From NCBI GenBank assembly GCA_037349105.1, contig JAYJMM010000081.1, positions 186,001 through 250,000 on the forward strand: 64,000 nucleotides of DNA, given 5' to 3'. The notes beneath the pieces are model-generated. The model had not been told where the DNA came from. It saw only the letters and a list, made by a program, of their open reading frames with translations, and did not search any database. A program made the position numbers and the translations under genes. Of this stretch, positions 32,001 to 41,090 are shown piece after piece; position 1 is the stretch's first letter; each line of letters begins with the position of its first letter. The stretch is from Limnomonas spitsbergensis. Taxonomy: Eukaryota > Chlorophyta > Chlorophyceae > Chlamydomonadales.

Positions 32001-33310
32001 GAGCTTATACAAGAACTCATACAAAACGGATTCTCAGAGAGCAACATCAAGCTCATCCCCATTCTCATAGGCACATCTGGCACAGTCTACAAGGAACTCA
32101 CTCAGGCACAAATGCAAACACTAGGTCTCACACCGTACCAAGCAAAGAAATGCGGACGCAAAATGCACATACAGGCCATCAAATGCATGCACAGCATAGT
32201 ACAGACTAGGAGAAGGATTGGACACTTCAGTGCTGAAGGCACCAATACATATATAACTAACAACAGAAAATGTAAGCCACCATAGCCTAACTAGCGAGCC
32301 TGTGCCCTAAGAATAAAATGTGGGCCCCAGACGGTGGACGCAACACGCGCATCGCGCTTTTTAGAACATCGGAATTGCTAAGGTGCCCTAAGAATACAAC
32401 TCACTCACTCACTCTTGTTTGATGGTAACGGTGCGGATATGGCTTCGGCCCTGAGCTGCGCTGTTCCCTTAACCCGCACGCCCCTAGGGGGGCGTAGTTT
32501 TCTTTTATTTTATTTTCTTCTGAAGATACCGGCGTACAGCGATTGCCTTATGTGCCTAAGACACCAGCAGAGTGTGAGTGCCTTGCATGGTCAAGACAGC
32601 AGCGTAAGCTAGGTAACCTAAATTTTACTTAGCGGTTAACTAAACCTTGTTTAAAATAGGTAAACTATCCGCTATTAACCTCATAACCTGGTACTCTCAT
32701 GTTTAAAAACACAAATCCATCTCAAGGAACATCAGTTTTTCTTTCCTATCTCCTCTGGCTATCCTCTAGTTTCTTTTCCTACCGATCAGACAGTCGGACG
32801 CCCATGCGACCGAGCTTTTCCGGCATGGCCCAGAGGTGTAATGTCATTGATATAAAATTATAAAAACCTGGACTCTGTCATGTCACAAACCCTTTACCCA
32901 TATCGAGTAATCTAATCTGAAGACCTAGTCTCGTCATGTTAAAAGCCCTCCCATATGATATCAAGTAGCATCATATAGAAACCTGGCAAATAATATCAGG
33001 TATGAACAACGCCTCCGCCTGGAAATATCTAAAAATAGCTACAAATATCTACAGTTGTACAACGCCTTCGCTGGGGAATATCTACTCATATCTTCAGTTG
33101 TACAGCGCCTCTGCCGGGAAATAACACTCTTCCACGATGCTTCAACCAGTCCATACCCTCCATACCCTTCATACCAGGTACAAGGCCCAGCAATTTGGTA
33201 TCTTCTTATACACTGGCACAGAGATCCGTCTTGCCCAGTTTAAGGTCTGCAGCGACAGCTCTTGCCTCCAGGCTGATGCCAACAGGAAGGCAAAAGCCAA
33301 GGGGGGCTAA
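29069..33310 (+). CDS. 3-exon gene for a 311-aa protein with internal hydrophobic signal, function unknown
   Basis: Exons 29069-29276, 30554-31148 and 33178-33310; introns GT-AG, phases 1 and 2, stop TAA at 33308-33310. Exon 1 encodes a Ser/Ala/Thr/Arg-rich start (MASFYLQIG...) followed by GTLLLLLLLSTLSVTLINA at about residues 45-64, then Asp-Ser. This could be a bipartite (plastid then thylakoid-lumen) targeting peptide or a type II signal anchor. Exon 2 is hydrophilic with a C-terminal Cys cluster (ECFSCKPCAEEGACSG) and exon 3 adds FKVCSDSSCL and a basic tail. Cys content suggests an oxidised compartment. Family not recognised. An alternative is a start at 30529 within the exon 2 frame (MSVHELF), which has an in-frame stop upstream. 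A LINE fragment sits in intron 2, and a donor echo of exon 2 lies at about 32540-32582. Confidence 0.55.
30104..30276. mobile_element. Possible small TIR element, family with TTGCCTTCCC ends, copy 1
   Basis: TTGCCTTCCC at 30105 faces GGGAAGGCAA at 30265-30274. Its right half aligns loosely with the right half of a similar segment at 48054-48268 (shared ACTCTTRATTTYNGA and TGAAANYGGCRTTG strings). No clear target duplication. It lies in intron 1 of the 3-exon gene. Confidence 0.35.
31380..32414 (+). mobile_element. 5'-truncated LINE: ORF2 C-terminus with restriction-like endonuclease
   Basis: An open frame from 31380 to 32285 (301 codons) contains a PD...ECK signature (LQPDIMLV, then VIFIIECKFC about 25 residues on), as in the restriction-like endonucleases of R2-type and related non-LTR retrotransposons. 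It is preceded by a Cys-x2-Cys (CLLCNE) start of the usual CCHC finger and by LLKAISKGDMAGDLVIMADLG, typical of algal LINE C-termini. The reverse transcriptase is absent, so the copy is 5' truncated. After the stop is a short 3' UTR in which GTGCCCTAAGAATA is present twice (32300, 32382), ending in an (ACTC)n tail at 32400-32414. The finger region is frame-shifted (see findings), so the copy is dead. It lies in intron 2 of the 3-exon gene, sense orientation. Confidence 0.8.
32540..32582 (+). repeat. Donor-side echo of exon 2 of the 3-exon gene
   Basis: AAGACACCAGCAGAGTGTGAGTGCC repeats the exon 2 end plus GTGAGTGC donor at 31131-31156 (AAGACACCAGCAAAGAGTGAGTGC), and an upstream GAAGATACCG also recurs. 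It is downstream of the exon, in the same intron and orientation, so the pattern of the 18-exon gene is present here too. Confidence 0.6.
32818..32860 (-). repeat. TTACACCTCTGGGCC box, inverted copy
   Basis: The reverse complement matches the boxes at 55014-55076, 55534-55596 and 55807-55866: TCAATGAC(A/G)TTACACC, then TCTGGGCC, then a GCTCGG(C/T)CGC(G/A)TGGGCG block. Confidence 0.75.
33000..33130 (+). repeat. Three ~50-bp tandem units before exon 3
   Basis: (T)TGTACAACGCCT-YCGC(T/C)GGG-AATATC is repeated at about 33003-33030, 33052-33083 and 33098-33125, just upstream of exon 3. An extra small exon here is unlikely because no donor follows. Confidence 0.6.
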
Positions 33311-34473
33311 GCAAGGTAGATGGGTGGGTGTGGGGTTGGGAGCCGTAGCCAATCAAGGCTAAGCAAGGTAGATGGGTGGTTGAATGGGTGGGTGGGGGAA
33401 GTGGGTGGATGTAGGGTTCAAATCAGGGGAGGCTTTGGAAGATGTTTGAGTGATCGGTTGGGTGGATGCATGTGTAGTGCAGTAGATAAAGCAATGGAGG
33501 GCGTGATGCATGAGGCCTTAGCAAGGGGCACGTCCGCCATGTCGTCGCGGCCCATGTCGCCTGAGGTGAAATTGCCTTCAGGTCCGCCCCCATTTAGAAG
33601 GGTTCTCATAGCCCTTTTGAGCGTCTATCATGCCTGTGCAGCAGGGGGGAGGGAGGACTGTCTCAATCATGCCATGATGACCTGTAGACCCAGCAATGCG
33701 CCTGGTAAATCTTGCTGCATGGCACCGCATGGCTGCGTTCATTTGTTGCATGGGCTGAACAAGCAGGTCTGCGCCTGCTGACTGGTCAGCCTCTGTTTCC
33801 CCAAGGGATCTTTGCTGTTCAATGTGTACCTTTCCCACATTTTCTGCGCTCCGCTCGGTTCTGCCCATTCATCATTGATGCCTGGGCGGCCTAGGTTTTT
33901 CAAGTGCATTCAAACATGAACATATCGTGCGACAGACCGGGCACTCGGCATACCCCATGCATGGCGAATACCCTCTCACCCATGTTTCTGTTCCTGTACG
34001 CTGCCACCCATGCCCCCTCCACTTCCATCCTCCATGTGTTGCACTGCACTACAGCTGTGTCTCTCCTGGCTTGGGCCTATGCAGATCTGGCTTCCCCTGG
34101 CCAGTGCAGACACCCTTCTTGGCTGCGGCTGTTTCGATCTCCGCGCGAAGTATTTCCGGGCGTGCAAGAGCTTTGCTTCGGCCTCGCCGAGGATCTTGAG
34201 CCGCTTGCTTAATGCAGCTGTTGGGTGACTGGCTCCTACTGGAAGACCCTCGCTCTGTACATAATACATATGAATCCCGATCAGCTGTCCATTTGTGCAA
34301 CATAGAGACTATGAGCCTGTGCTATGGTTATTATAGCGAGGCGCCCTTGCAAGCCCCACTTCCGATTGTTTCGTTGTTGAAAAGAGAAAAGAGACCGCCG
34401 ATGCGGCGTGGGTTTTGGGAAGGCTGACGAGACGCCCAAGCCCCGGTCTGTATACCCTTGGGAAGGGAAATGA

Positions 34474-35026
34474 CAGCACGTTTCCGACTGGGACCTGGAA
34501 ATTTTCCGGGTTGTTTCCGGGTCATTTTGAACTGAAACGCCTGACCTAGGAAAGTTCCCAGTCCCTAAGACCACCAAGAGTCGTACAGTACGTCTCTTGT
34601 TTTTCCGGGGACCCCCCCCCCTCCCCGGAAAGACCAAGGGACTGGGAGAAGTTTTAGGCCTTCGAATGGCTTTTACTTACAAATAAGAATCGCCGCATTT
34701 TTCTTCCCATGAACTTATCCGGCGGTAGTGATGGGGGCGGCCCTGCAGAAAGGCCGCGGGCAGTCTCGGCCTTGCTCACTACGCGAGCGAGTCATCCCTA
34801 TCATCATCATTATCATCAGCAGCAGAAGCAGAAGCAACAGCGCAGATAACTTATAGGCACACATTCGGCAATATCGCAGTAAACCCTGAACCACGCATGA
34901 TTACGCGGCCTCACTTTCCCGTGTCTGGCTCCGGGTTGTTTGCAGAAACACCCACCTGGGAACTTTCCCGAAGACCATAAGACCGTCGTACACGATTTTC
35001 CCCAGGTCCCAGTCGGAAACGTGCTG
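34474..35026. mobile_element. 553-bp segment bounded by perfect 25-bp inverted repeats
   Basis: Left arm 34474-34498 (starts CAGCACGTTTCCGACTGG) is the exact reverse complement of 35002-35026. Inside, a second block is repeated directly (CCGGGTTGTTT at 34507 and 34932; GTCGTAC with AAGACC context at 34580 and 34984). No ORF of note and no clear target duplication. A non-autonomous element or a folded-back duplication. Confidence 0.6.
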
Positions 35027-35306
35027 CTGCTGCTGACTGGGGCGGGTCAGTAATTGTTGCTGTTGTGAACGCTTTCAGATTCACATGTACTACTTACAAC
35101 TAACGGTTATGCCCGTGGATTCAACGTCTGTCCCAGCCGCGTGTAGTCGGTTGGGTGGTTGTTGGGCGGATACCCTTCCCCAATAATGCGTCCCTTGCTT
35201 GGTGTTGAATCAGAGACAGAAGAAAGAATGAAAAGCCCCGTGGGGGACGTGAGAGTTAAGGAAACAGCGCAGCCTGGGCCGAAGCCACATCCGCGCCGTT
35301 ACCGTA

Positions 35307-35391
35307 ATCAGAGACATCTTAGACCACGGATACCAGGCGATGTCAATCAGAGACATCTTAGACCAATATTGACATCGCCTGGTATCCGTGG
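35307..35391. other. Perfect 24-bp hairpin with repeated loop
   Basis: Arms 35324-35347 and 35368-35391 are perfect reverse complements (left arm starts CCACGGATACCAGGCG). The 20-nt loop lies within a 20-bp string, ATCAGAGACATCTTAGACCA, that also occurs directly before the left arm (35307-35326). Confidence 0.9.
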
Positions 35392-35863
35392 GATGAATCG
35401 CCGTTGATCCAGGAATGAACCAGGTAATCCTGGCGAAATAAGCAAGTGTCACAAAAGTACCGTACACTCCACTTCATTTGCAATTTCTCTTCGGCTGCTT
35501 ATCCCCTCAGCCTTTATTTAGATCACAGCGTTTGCGGTTTTGCCGTGCTTCCTTCCTCAGCAGGGACACTCGCACGTGCCATTGCCCTGCCTGGGAACGG
35601 CCGAAGTACAAGTTGCCAGCGTGGCTTACTTACTGGCTGCGTCGGTGCTGCAGTGGCATGGTGTGGCCGACGTGGCGCAGTGCCGCAGTCGACGTGAGGG
35701 ATGGCACGTTGGGTATAATCAACACCACGCTAGCTGTTGGCACCAGCGAGCAAGCAACCAAGTCTTCCACCCACCCACGTACAGCCTCCGGAACCCATTG
35801 AACTTCAAGTACCGTATCTCAGTCAATATTCAAAATTACAGGACAAGGAACTAAGGACATGTA

Positions 35864-36563
35864 CAAGGTAGCACGATATGGATATGATATGATATGGTGT
35901 TTTGACCATATCATATTTTGCAGTCAAAAAACCATTCAGCCTAAAATCTGCAGAATTGACAAAGGACGTGCCAATGCATTTGGCGGGTGCATGACCCTTG
36001 ACCCCATTCACATACATACTGACATGGCAGTATACAAGCGCTTGGCCACTTTAGCCTACGCTCGGCCACTTTAGCCTACGCTCGGCCACTTTAGCCTACG
36101 CTCGGCCACTTTAGCCTACGCTCGGCCACTTTAGCCTACGCTCGGCCACTTTAGCCTAAAATCTGCAGAATTGACAAAGGACGTGCCAATGCATTTGGCG
36201 GGTGCATGACCCTTGACCCCATTCACATACATACTGACATGGCAGTATACAAGCGCTCGGCCACTGACCCCTACGGCCCAAGGGTCACCATGCGTCCATA
36301 CATCCGAATTTCCCATGGTAAATGCCCTATTTGACGCTAAATCTTGCAACAACTCGGCCCATTCTGGTGTACGGTAGCATGGTCGGCATGGCAGAAGATG
36401 GAGCCCTATTCCCAACTATCCCAACTCATTACCAATTCACCATACCCATGCCCATGCATGGAGAAGTTAATACCATACCATATCATATTTTACTATATCA
36501 TAACATATTGCTGATATGATAAGATATATATGATGGCTCCAAAGATTATATCGTGCTACCTTG
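35864..36563. mobile_element. 700-bp non-autonomous TIR transposon with 8-bp target duplication
   Basis: Terminal inverted repeat CAAGGTAGCACGATAT at 35864-35879 and inverted at 36548-36563, flanked on both sides by GACATGTA (35856-35863 and 36564-36571). Subterminal ATATGATATG strings lie inside both ends. The interior has a ~105-bp direct duplication (about 35939-36048 and 36154-36264) around six 20-bp units (CTCGGCCACTTTAGCCTACG). No transposase. An 8-bp duplication fits the hAT or P-like superfamilies (inference). A second family member is at 63251-63463. Confidence 0.85.
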
Positions 36564-36635
36564 GACATGTAAGGACATTTTATCAGCTCGTCAAGGCGCT
36601 TCTACCTGTATATTTTAATTCTTTAAGTGATGACA

Positions 36636-36798
36636 ATTCATGGCAACCGTCAATTTTGGTACTGGGCTCAGCCAGACTACTGAGTACCGATTAATGCTTG
36701 CTAGCCATCACACTCAATTCATGCCAACAGTCAATTTGAGTGCTGAGCTCAGCCAGGCTATTGAGTACCGAATACTGCTAGCTAGCGACCACATGTTT
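36636..36798. repeat. Two ~80-bp tandem units
   Basis: ATTCATGGCAACCGTCAATT...CTCAGCCAGACTACTGAGTACCG is repeated with substitutions from 36719, ending in CTAGC(T)AGC. Confidence 0.8.
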
Positions 36799-36804
36799 CC
36801 CTTG

Positions 36805-36932
36805 CCCCCCCCCCAACTTTGCCCCCCCCTATATCCCCCACCCCCCCTGGGCCAAAAAACCATGTTAAAACCGTCAGCTCTACAACTTTGGGGGATGGGG
36901 TCGATTTTTTGTTTTTGCCCCCCCCCTCGACA
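36805..36932. repeat. Poly-C/poly-G dispersed repeat, copy 1
   Basis: Flanked by runs of C; contains CAACTTTGCCCCCCCCTATA and TGGGCCAAAAAACCATG, and ends TTTTTGCCCCCCCCCTCG. It matches 38155-38312 as reverse complement; a fragment of one end is at 39722-39770. Confidence 0.7.
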
Positions 36933-37100
36933 TTGGTGGTATTGTGGTATTGTAAGTTTGTGACAGGTGCTTGAGTAACCAGGTGCTAGAGGTACAGTTG
37001 TCATTCAGGATCATGTGGCATACATGTTCATCATGCATGCAGTGTGCATGTTGACTGGAGCTCCTCCCCCCCTCAGACATCAGTACAGTAGCTCTCTACC

Positions 37101-37442
37101 TTGAGTTGCTACTGCTGGGCTGCTGAACGTCTGCTCCATCACGAAAGCATTGCATACCGCCATCCACTTCATGTGGCAGTAAGGGAGGCAAGACAAGAGG
37201 GATATTGGTCAATGAAAGAGGGGACTGCAATAACTGCGAGTGAGCAGAGAAAAATTGAGGAGACACAATTTCAAGTGAGGCATGCGATGCCATCACCAGC
37301 CCATCCCCTCCTAGCCAGTGAGTGGGGGGAAGTGGAGCCAGGTGATATTTATAATATGACTGTACCGAAGGGGTACACATATTGGGAGATGGACTCTCCT
37401 TATGATCCGCACTTTTCTTCATCGATATGGATCGTCTTGTGA
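37101..37442 (+). CDS. Unrecognised 113-codon open frame
   Basis: The plus-strand frame reads ...GEVEPGDIYNMTVPKGYTYW..., of mixed, protein-like composition, with no family recognised. The minus strand is also open over 108 codons. It is most likely a fragment of a transposon ORF or chance; no splice-site context was found. Confidence 0.2.
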   Translation: MSCYCWAAERLLHHESIAYRHPLHVAVREARQEGYWSMKEGTAITASEQRKIEETQFQVRHAMPSPAHPLLASEWGEVEPGDIYNMTVPKGYTYWEMDSPYDPHFSSSIWIVL

Positions 37443-37444
37443 CG

Positions 37445-37910
37445 AGTCCACCCTGTCATAACATCAGTGCTCATTGGGTCAGGTGTCAAGTGAGTGGGCA
37501 GGTGTCAGGTGAGTGGTCAGGTAACATCTGAGTGGGCAGGTGTCAGGTGAGTGGTCAGGTAACATCTGAGTGGGCAGGTGTCAGGTGAGTGGTCAGGTAA
37601 CATCTGAGTAGCCATGTGTCAGGTGACTGGTCAGGTAGCATATGAGTGGCCAGGTGTCAGGTGAGTGGTCGGGTACCATCTGGGTGGCCAGGTGTCAGGT
37701 GACTGGTCAGGTAACATCTGAGTGAGCAGGTGTCAGGTGAGTGGTCAGGTAGCATCTGAGTGGCCAGGTGTCAGGTGAGTGGTCGGGTAACATCTGAGTG
37801 GCCAGGTGTCAGGTGAGTTGTCCGGTAACATCTGAGTGGCCAGGTGTCAGGTGACTGGTCAGGTAACATCTGAGTGGCCAAGTGTCAGGTGAGTGGTCAC
37901 GTGCGTGACA
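37445..37910. repeat. 38-bp minisatellite
   Basis: About 12 units of GGTCAGGTAACATCTGAGTG plus GCCAGGTGTCAGGTGAGT. Most units carry GGTGAGT, which looks like a 5' splice site. Confidence 0.92.
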
Positions 37911-37974
37911 GTTGCAGGTGCTAGGGCAAGGATTGATTTATGTGAATTATTTGCTTGCATAAATGAAATTCAAC

Positions 37975-38095
37975 GCGCAGGGTTGGGATCCAGGTGAAGG
38001 GGTCGATCTCCAAGGGGTGAGGTCCAAGGGGTGAGGTCCAAGGGGTGAGGTCCAAGCCAAATGGTTAATTTGATTGAAGTACCGGTACTGGCATG
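37975..38095. repeat. AAGGGGTGAGGTCC repeat, family member
   Basis: GGGATCCAGGTGAAGGGGTC, then three AAGGGGTGAGGTCC units, then AAATGGTTAATTTGATTGAAG and GGCATGCC. The same order of strings recurs at 39780-40070. Confidence 0.6.
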
Positions 38096-38154
38096 CCTCA
38101 ATTATATGTGGGGCCAGATCTAGGGCAGAGGATTAATGCGATTTTATTATGTGC

Positions 38155-38312
38155 CTGTCTTCGAGGGGGTGGGGGCAAAAAAACTGAATACACCCCATCC
38201 TCGATAGGTGTAGAGCTTGACGAGAGCTTTCCACATCTGGTCTTAAATTTGTTTTGGCCCGGGGGGCTGGGAGATATGGAGGGACAAAGTTGGGGGGGGG
38301 GGGTTAACAAAT
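38155..38312. repeat. Poly-C/poly-G dispersed repeat, copy 2 (inverted)
   Basis: The reverse complement of this segment aligns with 36805-36932. It contains GTTTTGGCCCGGGGGGCTGG, then GATATGGAGGGACAAAGTTG and a run of G. Confidence 0.65.
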
Positions 38313-38818
38313 AAAATGCCCTTTTTTGGAATTTTGAGTATTTTGTTTATGAACATCAGATTGAGATGATAGCTACACCATTGCATTCCTAATGTCATTT
38401 GCTACAGATATGCTGATATGCATCATAAAACATTCCACACCATATACCAGGTACACACAGTACACCATATACCAGGTAACACATTCCACACAGAACACCT
38501 CTTGCCATGCAAGTTTGGCATGGGGGGGTGTCATGGCTCCGGAACCACATGCACCGTTGTGCGTACACCCATTATAGATTCACAGGGCCATCCTCTTTGC
38601 AATTTCGGCCTCCCCTTCTCCGGGTATCGTTGCGAAATGCGAGGTGTCGACCCTTGACGTCATCTTCAGCTGCCTGCTAACCCAGCTGGGTGGGGTCCCT
38701 CGTGGCCTGGTCAGCTTCCACCAGCTTAGTTCTAGCCACAGCTTGAGCATGTCAGCTGATTCCCGTACAGAGGCGATGATGCCAAGCCCTGGCCATTTTG
38801 CGATGACACCCCCGAGAG

Positions 38819-39480
38819 TTGGAGGATCTTCAGCAAGAATATGGACCACCAGTAGCCGGGGATGCGACGACAGTGTGCAAGGTTAGCAAGGTGCATGATA
38901 GTGGGTGGCTAACCAAGCTATCAGCTATGTGGTTGCACGTCGTAGCGCACACCTCGCTGTGCCAATGTGGGGCAGCCTGTATCTTGGACCCAAATGGTGC
39001 TGAGGCATGCGGCTTCTGTGGCATAGTGTGTGATGACAGGACATCAGGCCTGTGCAAAACGGACCTGGTCAAAGGCTCTACCAGCGGCACGCTAGCTGTC
39101 GAGTCCCGCTGCCACCTGAAGTACAAGATGTCATATGCGGCTGCTGAGAGGGGTTCTGCCACCAATCCTTGCCCCAACAGACCAGTGGTTTGTACCGTCT
39201 GCAGGAGCATCGCGGGTACCATCCGATCTTATGTGTGGAGTTATCACTTCCTAAATCAAATAGAGGTAGCCCACCCTGATCAGGAGCTGACGGTGGCAGA
39301 TGTGACGAGATATGCCATCAACATTGAGGAGTTCAAGGGGTGGGTGGGCAAGGAGCTCCCGAGAAGCAGAGGAACAAGCTTCTGAAGCAGCACATCAGCA
39401 CGCTCAAGTTAGATGCTAGTTTGATGCCACTCATGCGTGAGCTCTCTCGTTTCTGGAGCCTCGTGGTCTCTAGCGAGGAT
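38819..39480 (+). pseudogene. Zinc-finger-type ORF fragment, probably transposon-derived
   Basis: The frame 38819-39385 has Cys pairs (CQCGAAC, CGFCG, CTVCRS) and an IRSYVWSYHFLNQIEVAHP stretch like the C-x2-C...H...HP fingers found in algal transposon proteins (inference from motif shape). After about 39350 reading continues better in another frame up to about 39420, which suggests a frameshift. No splice structure or partner exon was found. Confidence 0.35.
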
Positions 39481-39499
39481 AGGTAGCTCGCAGGTGGAG

Positions 39500-40454
39500 T
39501 GGTAGCTAGAGCAATGGTATATTCTTTTGTTTCACCGTTTGACATTTGTGAACCAGCTACATTTATCGACGCCATTAGAGCGCGCTTATAAGCTGATTGA
39601 AATCGACCCCGCTCCCTTCCTTAAACCCTGATTTTTGACTGAGAAATTAAGGGTTCACCTGGTGTTACTGGGTTCCGGAGGCGGGGGAGGGGGGGTAGCC
39701 AGGGGTCGTCTCACCTTTTTTTAGGATGGGGTGTTTGACTTTATTTTTTGCCCCCCCCCCCCCCCCCCTCGCTTGTCTTCATTAAATTCATAGGGTGATA
39801 TTTTGGTGAAGGGGTACATCCATGTCCAAGGGGTGAGATCCAGGCCAACAGATTTATTTAATTGAAGCATGTGCCTGTACCGTCATACATTTCAAGGGTT
39901 GACATCCTGGTGAAGGGTTAGGTTCCTGTCCAAGGGTTGAGATCCATGCCAAAGTGTGGATTTAATTGATATATGGGCATGCCTTAATTAAATTCATGGG
40001 GTGGGATCCCGCGATGGGATCCAGGCCAAAGGATTAATTTAACTGAAGTATGGGCATGCCGTACTGAGCCAGTGAACCTTGAGGCGTTTACACAGCCGCG
40101 GCCAAGGGGGCAGCCGGCCAAGTGAGTGACTGCGTGTTGCATGCCATACATGCTACGGTACTTGGCAGTTGCCACGGCCTCAGCTAGCTCTTTCACCCTG
40201 CCCCGTCGCTACTTCAGGGTTGTATCATCAAGCATAATTGGTCGAACACAATTCTACAGCTTTCATGTGTTTGACGTGTCACGAGCACACGGCTGTTGCG
40301 CACCTTGTGAGAGGGCCTCACTTCGCAGCCTGACTCCACACTCAACGTCACCAGGCTCCACACTTTTTCGGACCACAAATCCCGTGGTGCGACACATCTC
40401 AACTTTTTACAGGCTTCTTTCCTGTAAGGCTCCAAGAGCCCTCACTAATCCATC
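39500..40454. other. Intergenic repeats and RH3 5' region
   Basis: Holds a long poly-C run (39752-39768), two or three units of the AAGGGTTGAGATCC / ATTTAATTGAAG family (39780-40070), and the presumed RH3 promoter and leader. The last in-frame stop before the RH3 start is TAA at 40446-40448. The long plus-strand frame running through this point (40126-41088) is not supported past the RH3 exon 2 frame. Confidence 0.5.
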
Positions 40455-41090
40455 ATGTCAGGTCAACTCATGTCGTCCCTCCGCATGCCAGCCCACATGC
40501 CTGCAGCCGGCCGAGCAATGGCCCCCTCTCGTCTGCGCATTGCATCGCATCAACACGGTGGCATTCGCTGCCTTGCACTGCGTCTGGTTAAATCGCCTCT
40601 CAGTCAGGCACGTGGACTGCTCTACAAGCGGCCCGAGGCCGAGCTGCATGTCACCAGAGCTGCCATGGTGCGTGTCTCCGTCTGCCGGGGGGCAGCAATT
40701 TAATTGTCGGAAATATGAGATACATGCTAAGATGATGCCGCGCCGAGAAACATATGCTGCGGGTCCTCGAAGCGGGAGCAAGCCCCCAAGCCAGCAACAC
40801 AGCCCCCCCCCTCGTATCTTTACCACGGCACCACCCCGCATATCCTCAAAAGTGAAGATTTTAAACGCAAACAGGGACAGGTGTTGTCTCCTCAAGGTAT
40901 GCCGGGACTGCAAAGCCCTGCCCGTGCCTCTGACCCCGCCCCCACCCCCGCCGACCCCTACTCGCAGCTCGAGGCTGACTCGACCTTCGCCTCGCTGTTG
41001 GACGAAGAAGATGAAGAGGACGGCGAGTACGGCGAAGACGATGAGGTGCTGCGCGTCGACGAGACCAAGGAGGAGGACGAGTCGCTGAAG
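40455..41090 (+). CDS. RH3: RH3 exons 1-2: transit peptide and acidic linker
   Basis: Exon 1 (71 codons) starts [20 protein letters not shown], is rich in Arg, Ser, Ala and His with no acidic residue until about residue 60, and ends ATG|GTGCGTG. Exon 2 (70 codons) follows GGGACAG, reads [13 protein letters not shown], then a Pro/Ala stretch and a long acidic run ([19 protein letters not shown]). Both junctions are phase 0. Acidic linkers before the Q motif are common in this helicase group. Confidence 0.75.

Larger units (their letters stand above)
33311..35860. other. Intergenic repeats, no gene recognised
   Basis: Contains TAGATGGGTGG direct repeats (33317-33380), weak open frames on both strands with no motif, and the inverted-repeat and hairpin features listed separately. 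Nothing here can be called a gene. Confidence 0.5.

Noticed and set aside
33320..34640. Several open frames of 60-150 codons
   Set aside because: No recognisable domain, both strands open at the same places, no splice context; likely chance frames in GC-rich repeat-derived DNA.
40126..41088. A 320-codon plus-strand ORF
   Set aside because: It overlaps RH3 exons 1 and 2 in another frame and gives Pro/Arg-rich low-quality protein; RH3 exon frames are supported by splice phase and homology.
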